Part shown: positions 54,636 to 62,431 of the stretch, in pieces
Numbering within the stretch: position 1 is the stretch's first letter
Layout: the number at the start of each line of letters is the position of its first letter
NCBI RefSeq assembly: GCF_030700245.1
Contig: NZ_JAUYZI010000002.1
Coordinates: forward strand, 186,001 to 250,000
DNA: 64,000 bases
Direction of reading: 5' to 3'
Origin: Methylobacterium amylolyticum
Lineage (GTDB): Bacteria > Pseudomonadota > Alphaproteobacteria > Rhizobiales > Beijerinckiaceae
Translations under genes and position numbers: made by a program
The notes under the pieces: model-generated
Database searches by the model: none
Told to the model about the DNA's origin: nothing
Seen by the model: only the letters and a program-made list of their open reading frames with translations

Positions 54636-56218
54636 GCCGCCCGCCCCCGCCGCTGCTCCAGCCGGAACGGCGCGTGGTGCGATTCCGGCTCGCGGTAGAG
54701 CGGATAGTGCCGCCCGACGATGCGCTCGGCGAGCGCGACGTCGAACAGCGGCTGGCCGCCGAAGCGTTCCAGCGCCTCCGGGGTAAGGCGCACCGGCCGC
54801 AGGGTCTCGCTCTCCACACCGAACCGGATCAGCGGGTGGTCGCGCGCGATCAGCTTGGCGGTGTTGCGCTCGCCGATCCGGTAGTAGCTCATGGTCTCGA
54901 CCTCGAGCCCCGGCACGATCGCCTTGACGACGCCGACCCCGCCGCCGGGGGGCGAGCAGTCGACGTAGAGCACGTCGAAGCCGGCCTCCAGCAGGCGGTC
55001 GCAGGCGATCTTTCCGCGGGCGTGCCCGTCGGCCGCCGTGCTGGTCGGCAGGTCCGTGAACGCCTTGGTGCTCCGCTCGGCGTAGACCGTGTCGGCGAGC
55101 ACGCCCCGGAGGTCGGCGGCCGGCATCTCGATCCACTCCAGCATCGCCTGGAGGGCGCGGCTCTCTTCGAGATCCAGGCTGGGAAGAGCTTTTTGAATAA
55201 ACGCGTCGACGTAGCCCGGCGGCGTGATGCTGCCGGCCATCGCCAGCGGCCCGTGCCCGAAGGTCTTGCGCACCCGCGCCGCCTGGAACTCCAAGAGCGC
55301 CTTGCGCAGGGCCCGCTCGCGGTCGGGGTCGCAGGCCTCGCCGCAGGCGGACAGCGCGATCGGCGCCGGGGCGCGGCCTGGATCCTCGTCGTAGCCGACG
55401 ACGTAGAGGTTGGTCAGGCCGAACTGGTCGGTGGCGAATTTCGGCAGCGCCCGGATGCCGAGCTCCTTGAGCCGGGCGAGCAGCGCCGCGTTCTCCGGGC
55501 CGATGCCGTCGAGGTCGAGCATCACCCCCTGGTCGAGGGCCCGGAACAGCAGACCGTTGCCGTCCCGCTGCAACAGTTCGAGGACGCCGTGGCCGAGCGC
55601 GAACGGCACGTCCGGCCCGGCGCCGAGGCCGTTGGTGATCAGGTTGGTGAACGGCTTGTAGCCCTCCGACAGCTCGAAATAGTCGGTCGCCGCGATGTCG
55701 AGGGGCATCAGCACGATCTCGCCGGTCGGGTAGCGGACCGTCGGCGTCCATTCGAGGATCGTGTCGCGCCCCACCGGCGAGCCGGCGGGCAGGCACAGGG
55801 TGAGCGGGTCGGCGACCGCCTTCGCCCCGTAGACGCGGACGAGATCGGCGTAGCTGGCGCGCTCCTTCGCCCGGGGCAGGACCGCGAGCGAGGGCATCAG
55901 GTTCTCGGCGATCTCGGCGACCGCGCCGATCAGCGCCTCGTCGTCGGTGGCGCCGTAGCCGATCCCCGAGGGCATCGCGCCGACGAAGAACGGGTCGTCG
56001 AGGAACAGCGACACGAACCAGACCGGCACGCCGGTGCGGTCGAGCGGCGCCAGCGGGAAGCCGACGATCCGGCCCTCGGGCAGCACGTCGAGATAGGCGC
56101 GCACCGCGTCCGGCAGGCGCTCGGGCAGGCCCTCGATCCGGCGCGGGGCGCCGAAATGGTAGGCGCGCGGCGCCGTGAGGCGGGCGTGGCGGGCGCGGTC
56201 GTCCTGGTCGATGCTCAC
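54632..56218 (-). CDS. YcaO-family protein
   Basis: The product (528 residues) has the YcaO ATP-binding signature in two parts. GIGYGATDDEALIGAVAEIAENL is at about residue 85, and TNGLGAGPDVPFALGHGVLELLQRDGNG at about residue 195, with a KALLEFQAARVRKTFGHG segment later. YcaO enzymes activate amide bonds with ATP, for cyclodehydration or thioamidation. There is no Pro-rich C-terminal tail as in azoline cyclodehydratases, and no TfuA gene or obvious precursor peptide is adjacent. GTG at 56218 or 56242 could be the start. It is coupled to the isomerase gene. Confidence 0.85.
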   Translation of the reverse strand: MSIDQDDRARHARLTAPRAYHFGAPRRIEGLPERLPDAVRAYLDVLPEGRIVGFPLAPLDRTGVPVWFVSLFLDDPFFVGAMPSGIGYGATDDEALIGAVAEIAENLMPSLAVLPRAKERASYADLVRVYGAKAVADPLTLCLPAGSPVGRDTILEWTPTVRYPTGEIVLMPLDIAATDYFELSEGYKPFTNLITNGLGAGPDVPFALGHGVLELLQRDGNGLLFRALDQGVMLDLDGIGPENAALLARLKELGIRALPKFATDQFGLTNLYVVGYDEDPGRAPAPIALSACGEACDPDRERALRKALLEFQAARVRKTFGHGPLAMAGSITPPGYVDAFIQKALPSLDLEESRALQAMLEWIEMPAADLRGVLADTVYAERSTKAFTDLPTSTAADGHARGKIACDRLLEAGFDVLYVDCSPPGGGVGVVKAIVPGLEVETMSYYRIGERNTAKLIARDHPLIRFGVESETLRPVRLTPEALERFGGQPLFDVALAERIVGRHYPLYREPESHHAPFRLEQRRGRAA

Positions 56219-56275
56219 GTGTCCCGTCCGTTTCCCTCTCACAACACGGACGCCGTCCCGCTCGATCCCACCCTG

Positions 56276-56388
56276 TCCCTCATCCTGAGGTGCCCGCGTC
56301 TGCGGGCCTCGAAGGAGACCTCCAGGGAGCGCGCGGGTTCTGGAGGTCTCCTTCGAGGCTGCTTCGCAGCACCTCAGGATGAGGATCT
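56276..56388. repeat. Interspersed palindromic element
   Basis: The arms CATCCTGAGGTGC (56281-56293) and GCACCTCAGGATG (56369-56381) pair, and GCCTCGAAGGAGACCTCCAG (56306-56325) pairs with CTGGAGGTCTCCTTCGAGGC (56340-56359) inside. The 'CATCCTGAGGTGC...CCTCGAAGG' pattern is a widespread Rhizobiales repeat. It lies between the Gfo/Idh and YcaO genes, in a 221-bp gap with no coding frame. Confidence 0.65.
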
Positions 56389-56439
56389 CGATCGGATAGA
56401 CCGTGGCCTCTGTGTCGTGCTTCCTTCCTCAGAGATCCC

Positions 56440-57435
56440 TCACGCGCGTCCGTAGGCGCGGGCGAGGAGGTGCATGGTGTGGAGATCCCGGGCAGCCGAA
56501 TAGGCCGCGCGCTCTTCCGGCCGGCGCAGCGCCGAGCCGAAGGCCCGCACCTGCTCGGTGAACGGCGAGGCCTCCTCGTCGAAGGGCACCGGCGCGCTCC
56601 GGCCGCTCGCCCCGTCGATGAAGGCGAGGTGGCCGCCCGCCGTCTGGCCCATCGTGTCCTGCGCCACCAGCAGGCCGCGCGTGCCGACCACCTCCAGGCG
56701 GCGGCGGGGCAGCGCGTCGGGGCAATTGTAGGCGACGTGCAGGCTCGCCAGCGCCCCGCCGGCCGTGCGGCCGATCAGCAGGGCGCCGTCGTCGACCGCG
56801 TAATCCTGGGCGCGGCTCTGGGTGAGCGCGCAGACCTCGGCGATCGGCTCGTCGAGCAGGAAATCCACGAGGTCGATGCCGTGGGGGGCGAGATCGATCA
56901 GGGCGCCGCCGCCGGCCTGCGCCGCGTCGATCCGCCAGTTCGGCTGGCCCGCCGCCGACCAGTCGCGCCCGAGCCAGCAGGCGTAGACGATCCGCACCGC
57001 CGTGACCGCGCCGAGATCCCCCGCCGCGATCCGGGCGCGCATGGCGCGGTGGGCCGGGTGGTGCCGCTGGTCGAACGCCGTCCCGTAGAAGATTTTTTTC
57101 GACTCGACCGCGCCGGTGATGGCTTCGGCGTCATCCAGAGACGCCGCCATCGGCTTCTCGCACAGCACCGCCTTGCCGGCCTCCGCCAGCGCCTCGACCG
57201 CCGCCCGGTGCAGGTGGTTCGGGGTGGCGACGTAGACCGCCTCCACCTCCGGCTCAGCGATGAGCCCGGCGAGGTCGGGGTGCGCGCGGGCGCCCTCGCG
57301 CTCGGCTGCGGCCCGGCTCTCCGGGTTCGGGTCGGCCACCGCCACCAGCCGGTGCCCGGCCGCGCGGATGCCCGGCGCCATGTAGTCGCGGGCGACCCAG
57401 CCGTAGCCGACGATGCCCCAGCCGACCGCGTCCAT
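56440..57435 (-). CDS. Gfo/Idh/MocA-family oxidoreductase
   Basis: The product (331 residues) has the N-terminal Rossmann motif GIVGYGWVARDYMAPGI and the family motif CEKPMAASLDDAEAI near residue 91. The C-terminal beta sheet includes GGGALIDLAPHGIDLVDFLL near residue 165, with the conserved His. Members oxidise sugars or inositols with NAD(P), for instance myo-inositol dehydrogenase. Its ATG overlaps the methyltransferase stop by 1 bp. An A7 tract in the coding strand (+ strand T7 at 57093-57099) is a possible slippage site. Confidence 0.88.
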   Translation of the reverse strand: MDAVGWGIVGYGWVARDYMAPGIRAAGHRLVAVADPNPESRAAAEREGARAHPDLAGLIAEPEVEAVYVATPNHLHRAAVEALAEAGKAVLCEKPMAASLDDAEAITGAVESKKIFYGTAFDQRHHPAHRAMRARIAAGDLGAVTAVRIVYACWLGRDWSAAGQPNWRIDAAQAGGGALIDLAPHGIDLVDFLLDEPIAEVCALTQSRAQDYAVDDGALLIGRTAGGALASLHVAYNCPDALPRRRLEVVGTRGLLVAQDTMGQTAGGHLAFIDGASGRSAPVPFDEEASPFTEQVRAFGSALRRPEERAAYSAARDLHTMHLLARAYGRA

Positions 57436-58616
57436 CACCAGCGCTCCGGCAGGTCGACGAACTCGCGGACCCGCGCCCGCCCCGTCTCGGGGGCGTCGAT
57501 CTCGCCCGGGAAGGTCAGGTGCTCCGGCCCCGGCGAGCGCGGCGGGTAGGTCGCGCGGGCGGCGTACTCGGCCTCGTAGCGCTCGGACGGCCAGTGGATG
57601 GCGTAGTCCGCCCCCTCCGGCGCGTAGAGGGGATTGAGCCGCAGAGCCGTCCCGGCCTTCGGCAGGGTCAACCCGTCGACGACCGAGCGCGGCGCCGGGC
57701 GCATGCCGGGCCCGGCGACCAGCGAGAACGCCTCGCAGGCGCGCAGGTCGCCCGGCTCGTGCGGGACCGGGGCGCGGGCCTCGATCAGCGCGCGGGTCAG
57801 CTCGGCATCGTCGTAGACCAGCGCGTCGGGGAACAGCTCGGCGACCTCGTCGGCGGTCACCGCCCGGCCCGCCGAGAAGCCGGGGCAATCGCGGTTGTGG
57901 ATGTGGCTGATCGCCAGCCAGCCGTCGTCGCCCGCGGTCTGGCGCAGGCAGTCGAGGGTCTGCGGCTTGTCGTCGAGGAAGTAGAAGGCGTCGTGGCAGA
58001 CGACGAGGTCGACGGGCGCGCCCGGCAGCGGCCAGTGCGGCGAGCCCGCGTCGAAGCAGACGAGCTGCGCCTTCTCCCCCACCACCCAGTGCCGGGCGAC
58101 CCAGAGCTTGGCGAAGACCACGTCGGCGCCCGCCACCTTGCAGCCGCGCCGGGCGAGCTCCCGCAGGTAGTGGCCGATCCCGCAGGCGAACTCGAACACG
58201 CAGATCGGTTCGTTCCAGTGGGCTTCGAGCAGGGCGAGACCGGCGAGGAAGGTCGGGTCGCTCCAGCGGTGCAGGAAGTAGTCGCCGACCCGGCCCCAGC
58301 CGAGGCCCGCCACCGCGTCCCGGAGGGTCGCGGTGCGGCGCGCCTTGATCAGGCTGAGGATCCCGGCGGGGTCGGCGGCCGGCCCGGTCCACCAGTCGTC
58401 CTGGTCGGCGAGCAGCGCACAGAGCGCCTCGTCGAGTTCCCCCGCGTCGAGATGGGCCAGCACCCGCTCGACCAGCGCCGCGCGGCCCACCCGCAGGTAG
58501 GGGATGCCGTCGATCACCGGCCAGCGCTCGCCGGTCTCGGCGTCGCGCAGGGCGTGCGGCGCGTCGGCCTTCAGCGCGTTGCCGGTGGACGGCGATCGGA
58601 GGTCGAAGGGGATCAT
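57435..58616 (-). CDS. Class I SAM-dependent methyltransferase with an N-terminal Trm112/YbaR-like part
   Basis: The product (393 residues) starts with IPFDLRSPSTGNALKADAP and ERWPVIDGIPYL, as in short Trm112/YbaR-like folds. The methyltransferase core has AdoMet motif VFEFACGIGHYLRELARRG near residue 134, followed by GADVVFAKL, QLVCFDAGSPHWPLPGAPVDLVVCHDAFYFLDD and a C-terminal extension of about 150 residues. The substrate is unknown. It overlaps the Gfo/Idh start by 1 bp, so the genes are coupled. Confidence 0.82.
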   Translation of the reverse strand: MIPFDLRSPSTGNALKADAPHALRDAETGERWPVIDGIPYLRVGRAALVERVLAHLDAGELDEALCALLADQDDWWTGPAADPAGILSLIKARRTATLRDAVAGLGWGRVGDYFLHRWSDPTFLAGLALLEAHWNEPICVFEFACGIGHYLRELARRGCKVAGADVVFAKLWVARHWVVGEKAQLVCFDAGSPHWPLPGAPVDLVVCHDAFYFLDDKPQTLDCLRQTAGDDGWLAISHIHNRDCPGFSAGRAVTADEVAELFPDALVYDDAELTRALIEARAPVPHEPGDLRACEAFSLVAGPGMRPAPRSVVDGLTLPKAGTALRLNPLYAPEGADYAIHWPSERYEAEYAARATYPPRSPGPEHLTFPGEIDAPETGRARVREFVDLPERW

Positions 58617-58700
58617 GGCGCTCGGGGACCGCCCGGGCAGATGGGCGCGGGAGACGGCCGGTCAAGTCGGTGGCGCAAAAGGCTGTTCCGGGGCACGGAC

Positions 58701-59618
58701 TCAGGGGATCTGCATGTCGCGCAGGACCCGGTCGTGGAACGCCTTCACCGGACCGGCATGGACCAGCTCCATCTCGTCGAGCACCGTGCCCATGGTGATC
58801 GAGGCGGCGCGCAGGTGCTGGGCGATCTGGAGCACCCGGTCGACGCAGTCGGCGGCGTGGAAGGCCCGGCCCTCGGCGGTCGCATCGTCCGGCAGCACGG
58901 CGCGGGCGCGCTCCACGGCGTCCCGCAGGTCCCCGGTCTCGTCGAGTTCACCGAGCGCCCAGCCGGTCGCGGTCGCCATGATCGGCCCGAGATGGTCGCC
59001 GAGCAGCATCTCCCCGGTGAAGCCGGCATCCGGCATCGCCGCGTTGTGGAAGTGATGTGCCATCGCCGCCAGGAACACGGTCGCCGGGTCGGCCCGGTAG
59101 AACGGGCTGAGGCAGACGCCGTAGACGGCGACCATCAGGCAGTGCTCGGCGTGGTTCTCCGGCGGCTCCAGCAGGATCCGGGCGCGGCCGGGACAGGTCA
59201 CCCCCGCCCGCGGCTGCTCGGCGAGCGCGCCGACGAAGCCCGGCACGAAGCCGGGCTCGGCGGGCTCCCGCGGGCTGAGCCGGGCGCGCAGCCGCGCCCG
59301 CAGATCGGGATCGAGGGCCTCCGTCACCGCATCGAAGCCGGACCGCAGCACGCCCGCGGCCTCCTCCTCCGACAGGCCCGCGGCGGTCAGGAAGGCCGCG
59401 TCGAGGTCGCAGAGCCGCGCGGCGGCGAGTGCCGTCGCGGTGATGTCGAGCGCCACGTCCTCCGGCGCGGCGCCCCCGGTGAGGAGCGCCCAGCCTTGGG
59501 CGAACAGCCGCTCGGCGATCGAGCCGTCGCGCCCGGCGGACCGGACGCGCTTGAGGTCGTTCAGCTCGACGAACAGCGCCCGCAGGGCGGCGGGCGCGGC
59601 CGGTCCGGGCTCGGCCAT
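58701..59618 (-). CDS. HD-domain-like protein of unknown function
   Basis: The product (305 residues) has His and Asp residues arranged like an HD phosphohydrolase: PENHAEHCLMVAVYG near residue 155, MAHHFHNAAMPDAGFTGEM near residue 182, and DCVDRVLQIAQHL near residue 262. The family call is tentative. An HD enzyme could remove a phosphate from an inositol phosphate or nucleotide here. ATG at 59618 overlaps the inositol-phosphate synthase stop by 1 bp (TGATG); an upstream TTG at 59621 is the alternative. Confidence 0.65.
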   Translation of the reverse strand: MAEPGPAAPAALRALFVELNDLKRVRSAGRDGSIAERLFAQGWALLTGGAAPEDVALDITATALAAARLCDLDAAFLTAAGLSEEEAAGVLRSGFDAVTEALDPDLRARLRARLSPREPAEPGFVPGFVGALAEQPRAGVTCPGRARILLEPPENHAEHCLMVAVYGVCLSPFYRADPATVFLAAMAHHFHNAAMPDAGFTGEMLLGDHLGPIMATATGWALGELDETGDLRDAVERARAVLPDDATAEGRAFHAADCVDRVLQIAQHLRAASITMGTVLDEMELVHAGPVKAFHDRVLRDMQIP

Positions 59619-60808
59619 CAATGGACGCCGAGCCAGTCGAGCAGCATCGTCTCCTGCTTGCCGAAGGCGTGCTCCGGCCCGTGCCCGTTCTTCACCATCG
59701 GCGCCTTGAAGAAGGTCGAGAGCTGCTCCTGCACGCCGCCGTCGCCGCGCTTCTTGGCGAGTTCGAGCACGCGGGCGATCTCGATGACGAGCGGTGCGGC
59801 CAGGATCGAGTCCTTGCAGAGGAAGTTCACCTTCACCTGCATGCGCTGGCCCATGAAGCCGGTGATGTCGATGTTGTCCCAGGCTTCCTTGTCGTCGCCG
59901 CGCGGGCGGTAATAGTGGATGTGGACCAAGTGGTCCTCCACCGGGTAGCCGAGGATCGAGTCGAGCACCGTGCCCTTGGTGTTGAGCTTCGACTGGAGCG
60001 AGTTCGGGTCGTTGAGCGCGAGCCCGTCGCGGTTCCCGAGGATGTTGGTCGAGAACCAGCCGTCGACGTGGAGGGCCCGGGCCTTGAAGGCGGGGGCCAG
60101 CACCGTCTTCATCATCGTCTGGCCGGTCTTGCCGTCCTTGCCGGCCACCGGCACGTTCAGCTCACGCGCCAGTTCCAGCAGCGCCGGCACGTCGGCGGCG
60201 ACCGAGGGCGTGAAGTTGGCGTAGGGGATGCCGCTCTTGATCGCCGCGTAGGCGTAGAGCATCGCCGGCGAGATCGCCTCGTCACTCGCGTCCAGCCCCT
60301 TCTCGAAGGCGGCGGAGGAGTTCAGCGTCGGGTCGTCGAGGTCGGGCCAGCGCTCGGTGGAGGCGAGGTTCACCACCACCACCTCGTCGAGGTTGCTCTC
60401 CTGCTGGAAGCGCCGGAGGTCGCTCGCGATGATCGAGACCGCCTCGCGGTGGCCCGAGGCGACGATGCGGTTCTTGCCGTCGATGTTCTTGCAGAACTTG
60501 GCGCTGCCGACCGCGGGCCAGGGGGTGATGCCCTTGAGCACCTGGGCGCCGTTCTCGATGTCCTGGGCGGAGAGCACGCCGTGGCCGGTGGCGGCGGAGG
60601 CGAGGTCGTCGCCGTTGAGGTCCCAGCCCGCGAACACGAGGTCCTTGTAGTCGGCGATCCCGGGGACGGCGAGGCCCGCGAGCGGCAGGCCGTCGAGACG
60701 GTTCGAGCCGGACTTGATCATCTCGATGCCGGCGATGGCGGTGGTGGCGACGGCGCCCCCCATGCCAACGAACGCGACGCCGACGCGGCGACCGGTCTGC
60801 ATGCTCAT
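59618..60808 (-). CDS. ino1: Inositol-3-phosphate synthase (myo-inositol-1-phosphate synthase)
   Basis: The product (396 residues) matches the shorter archaeal/bacterial type. It has the NAD-binding start GVAFVGMGGAVATTAIAGIEMI, the segment FTPSVAADVPALLELARELNVPVAGKDGKTGQTMMKTVLAPAFKARAL near residue 205, the NILGNRDGLAL segment and a later DSILGYPVEDHLVHIHYYRPRGD. It turns glucose 6-phosphate into inositol phosphate using NAD and is soluble. It is the first gene of the minus-strand cluster. The region 60809-61131 (323 bp) is divergent to a lytic transglycosylase gene and holds a CtrA-like site but no frame. Confidence 0.92.
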   Translation of the reverse strand: MSMQTGRRVGVAFVGMGGAVATTAIAGIEMIKSGSNRLDGLPLAGLAVPGIADYKDLVFAGWDLNGDDLASAATGHGVLSAQDIENGAQVLKGITPWPAVGSAKFCKNIDGKNRIVASGHREAVSIIASDLRRFQQESNLDEVVVVNLASTERWPDLDDPTLNSSAAFEKGLDASDEAISPAMLYAYAAIKSGIPYANFTPSVAADVPALLELARELNVPVAGKDGKTGQTMMKTVLAPAFKARALHVDGWFSTNILGNRDGLALNDPNSLQSKLNTKGTVLDSILGYPVEDHLVHIHYYRPRGDDKEAWDNIDITGFMGQRMQVKVNFLCKDSILAAPLVIEIARVLELAKKRGDGGVQEQLSTFFKAPMVKNGHGPEHAFGKQETMLLDWLGVH

Positions 60809-60988
60809 CGGAAACTGGTGTCCTTGGTAGGGACGCGGGGCGCGTCGCGGGATGAAGTTTCGGCCCCCCGGGGCCCTACCTAACTGGCTCAGGTATCCTT
60901 CGTTCCAACCCCGATTGCGACATCTTGGTGCCCGTTCGCGACGATGCGGGGCAAGACGACGGCCCCCGCGTGGCCGAAAAAGGCATGG

Positions 60989-61003
60989 TTAACCCTTCGT
61001 TGA
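60989..61003 (+). promoter_or_regulatory. CtrA-like half-degenerate box
   Basis: TTAA-N7-TTGA at 60989-61003 differs by one base from the TTAA-N7-TTAA core of the CtrA box. It lies 128 bp before the lytic transglycosylase and 181 bp before the inositol-phosphate synthase. TTAA is rare in this genome. It may put the transglycosylase under cell-cycle control; this is a weaker site than that before fliF. Confidence 0.3.
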
Positions 61004-61131
61004 GGGTGCCACGGTTGGATCATCCCGCCGTCCCATTCTGGTCACGGCCGGCGCCGATAGGGCCGCCGCCTCAAGGATACCGGCCGCCAGACGCCGGACC
61101 TGCACAGGGAACATTCTGAAAAGGACCAGTG

Positions 61132-62388
61132 ATGGGGGTTTTCCCGGAGCCGGCGCGTCGCGCCGACGACGTGAGCCGACTCGCGCCTAACGGAGATTGG
61201 GGCGCGGATCAGACCGAGGATCAGACCGTGGCGTGGCTGCCGCGGGCCGGGCGCGATACGGGGCGCCGGTCACTTCGCCGCACTTCTTCCGGCCGCCGCG
61301 GGCGCGTCGTCGCCGCGCTGGCGCTGCTCGCCGGGCTCGGCCTGCCGCAGGCGGCCTTCGCGCCCGCCGCGTTCGCGCCGGCCGCCCAGGCCCACGACCG
61401 GGTCGACCTGAGCCCGCGCGCCGCCCGCGCGCTCGCCGAGACCGCATCCACCGAGACCGCCTCCGTCGAGGCAGCGTCCGTCGAGGCCGCCCCCGCCGGG
61501 GATCCCGCGGGCTGGAACGGCCTGCCGGTCCCGGAGCAGGAGCCGGCCACGACGGCGCTCGTCGAGAGCGATCTCGCCGCCCTCCCCCGGGTGACGCAGG
61601 AGGCGGACGCCGTCCGCTTCGGCGGTCGCAGCGTGCCCCTCAAGGTGGTGGACACCATCCTCAAGGCCTCCGACGAGGCCGGGGTCGATCCCGTCTACAT
61701 GATGGCGCTGGCCGACAAGGAGTCGAGCTTCGACACCGACGCCAAGGCCGCGACCTCGTCCGCGCAGGGTCTGTTCCAGTTCGTCTCGGCGACGTGGCTG
61801 GAGATGATCCGCGACTTCGGCGCCCGCTACGGGCTCTCCGAGGAGGCCGCCGCCGTGAAGGGCCGCGGCGCCGGGATCACCGTCACCGGCGGCCTGCGGG
61901 CGCGGGTGCTGGGCCTGCGCAACGACCCGCGGGTCGCCGCGCTGATGGCGGCCGAGCTGATCAAGCGCGACCGGGGGCGGATCGAGGCCCGGGTCGGCCG
62001 GCCGCTCAACACCACGGAACTCTACCTCGCCCACTTCCTCGGCACCGCCAGCGCCGGGCGCTTCCTCGCCCTGTCGAGCGAGCGGCCGGACGAGGTGGCG
62101 GGCCGGGAGTTCCGGGCCGCGGCGCGGGCCAACCGCAGCCTGTTCACCGCCAAGGACGGGGCCAAGCGCCGCCACCTCACCGTCGCGGAGCTGCACGAGC
62201 GGATCGAGGACATGATCGACCGCCGCCTGAACCGCTACCGGGGCGTGACCGCGCTCGCCGGGGCGATCGAGAGCGCCGGGGAGAGCGCTCCGGCCGACAC
62301 GATCGCGGCGGAGACGACGGTCGCCGAGGCGCCGGCGGAGGCCCGCCGCGTCCAGGTCACCGAGGCGCTGCCGCCGGACGGGGTCTGA
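61132..62388 (+). CDS. Lytic transglycosylase (SLT domain) with predicted secretion signal
   Basis: The product (418 residues) has a basic N-terminus and a signal/anchor (residues about 58-85, RVVAALALLAGLGLPQAAFAPAAFAPA). An Ala/Glu/Thr-rich linker follows, then a transglycosylase SLT domain. The catalytic Glu is in MALADKESSFDTDAKAATSSAQGLFQF near residue 190, and the later segment YLAHFLGTASAGRFL fits the lysozyme-like fold. It would cut peptidoglycan in the periplasm. ATG at 61132 has an AGGA site before it. Confidence 0.88.
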   Translation: MGVFPEPARRADDVSRLAPNGDWGADQTEDQTVAWLPRAGRDTGRRSLRRTSSGRRGRVVAALALLAGLGLPQAAFAPAAFAPAAQAHDRVDLSPRAARALAETASTETASVEAASVEAAPAGDPAGWNGLPVPEQEPATTALVESDLAALPRVTQEADAVRFGGRSVPLKVVDTILKASDEAGVDPVYMMALADKESSFDTDAKAATSSAQGLFQFVSATWLEMIRDFGARYGLSEEAAAVKGRGAGITVTGGLRARVLGLRNDPRVAALMAAELIKRDRGRIEARVGRPLNTTELYLAHFLGTASAGRFLALSSERPDEVAGREFRAAARANRSLFTAKDGAKRRHLTVAELHERIEDMIDRRLNRYRGVTALAGAIESAGESAPADTIAAETTVAEAPAEARRVQVTEALPPDGV

Positions 62389-62431
62389 CCCGGCGGCGCG
62401 GCGGCCCGCGAGAGGGACCGCCGCGCCGGGG

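Noticed and set aside
50954..60808. Reading the cluster as a mycothiol pathway
   Set aside because: No MshC-like cysteine ligase or MshD acetyltransferase is present, and alphaproteobacteria use glutathione. Only the inositol-sugar chemistry is comparable.
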